Part shown: piece by piece, positions 62,726-64,000 of the stretch
Layout: each line of letters begins with the position of its first letter
How positions within the stretch are numbered: position 1 is the first letter of the stretch
Assembly: GCF_016307205.1 (NCBI RefSeq)
Contig: NZ_JAEIJD010000005.1
Location: forward strand, 1-64,000
Length of the DNA stretch: 64,000 bases
Reading direction: 5' to 3'
DNA from: Pontibaca salina
Lineage (GTDB): Bacteria > Pseudomonadota > Alphaproteobacteria > Rhodobacterales > Rhodobacteraceae
Notes under the pieces: model-generated
Seen by the model: only the letters and a program-made list of their open reading frames with translations
What the model was told of the DNA's origin: nothing
Database searches by the model: none
Made by a program: the position numbers and the translations under genes

Positions 62726-62757
62726 CACCCGCCGCCAAGTCTATCGGGCGGCGGGTG
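62726..62757. terminator. GC hairpin between lipoprotein gene and eno
   Basis: A perfect 11-bp stem (62726-62736 with 62747-62757) with a 10-nt loop between convergent genes. No T run follows on either strand, but stem strength suggests a two-way terminator. Confidence 0.75.
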
Positions 62758-62765
62758 TAACCCTA

Positions 62766-64000
<1,235 letters not shown>

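Overview
The window is chromosomal DNA from an alphaproteobacterium, most likely Rhodobacterales (Rhodobacteraceae, Roseobacter-like). The evidence is the gene families and their order: an NDUFA9-like NAD-binding protein next to uppP, a TrcR (DUF1013) regulator, a COQ9-family protein, the lptF-lptG-lptD-surA-pdxA-rsmA run, a DUF4167 protein, prfA-prmC and eno, all moderately GC-rich. All product calls come from reading the translations, not from database searches.

Layout. Positions 1-13458 are accessory DNA stacked against the 3' end of a tRNA-Leu(CAG) gene (13443-13529, minus strand). A 17-bp copy of that tRNA end recurs at 5928-5944. The right-hand element (5928-13458) is complete. It holds a P4-type integrase, a RovC/DUF6499-like regulator, an AlpA-like excision regulator, a winged-helix protein, a toprim/zinc primase, a DUF3987 helicase-like protein, small island proteins and one unknown membrane cargo gene. 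The left-hand element (1-5927, left end outside the window) carries a serine recombinase, a 1-kb non-coding stretch packed with short hairpins, a tightly coupled operon of unknown phage-like genes, a BRO-N protein and a second tyrosine integrase. The two integrases face away from the shared att copy.

Positions 13716-18169 hold an NDUFA9-like gene, uppP, tRNA-Glu(UUC), and then a patch that looks acquired: an IS3-type transposase remnant, an acyl-CoA dehydrogenase with an altered catalytic motif, and a short segment similar to the sequence just upstream of the serine recombinase at the window start.

Positions 18170-64000 are core chromosome: trcR, RNase T2, two quinone oxidoreductases, COQ9, rpsU, alanine dehydrogenase, mscS, mscL, pheT-pheS, rpmI-rplT, pyk, two alpha/beta hydrolases, thrS, a cold-shock gene, an N-acetylglucosamine-6-phosphate deacetylase/sugar-kinase pair, ndk, an ABC-F factor, pepA-holC, the LPS export operon lptFGD-surA-pdxA-rsmA, prfA-prmC, speB, an M20 amidohydrolase, mazG, and eno cut by the window end.

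The most unusual feature is the non-coding region at about 1039-1680. It contains some seventeen consecutive hairpins, including tandem 32-nt units whose stems change sequence but keep pairing. It looks like a large ornate structured RNA, of the general kind known from prophages (GOLLD, ROOL), but I do not recognise it as any named family.
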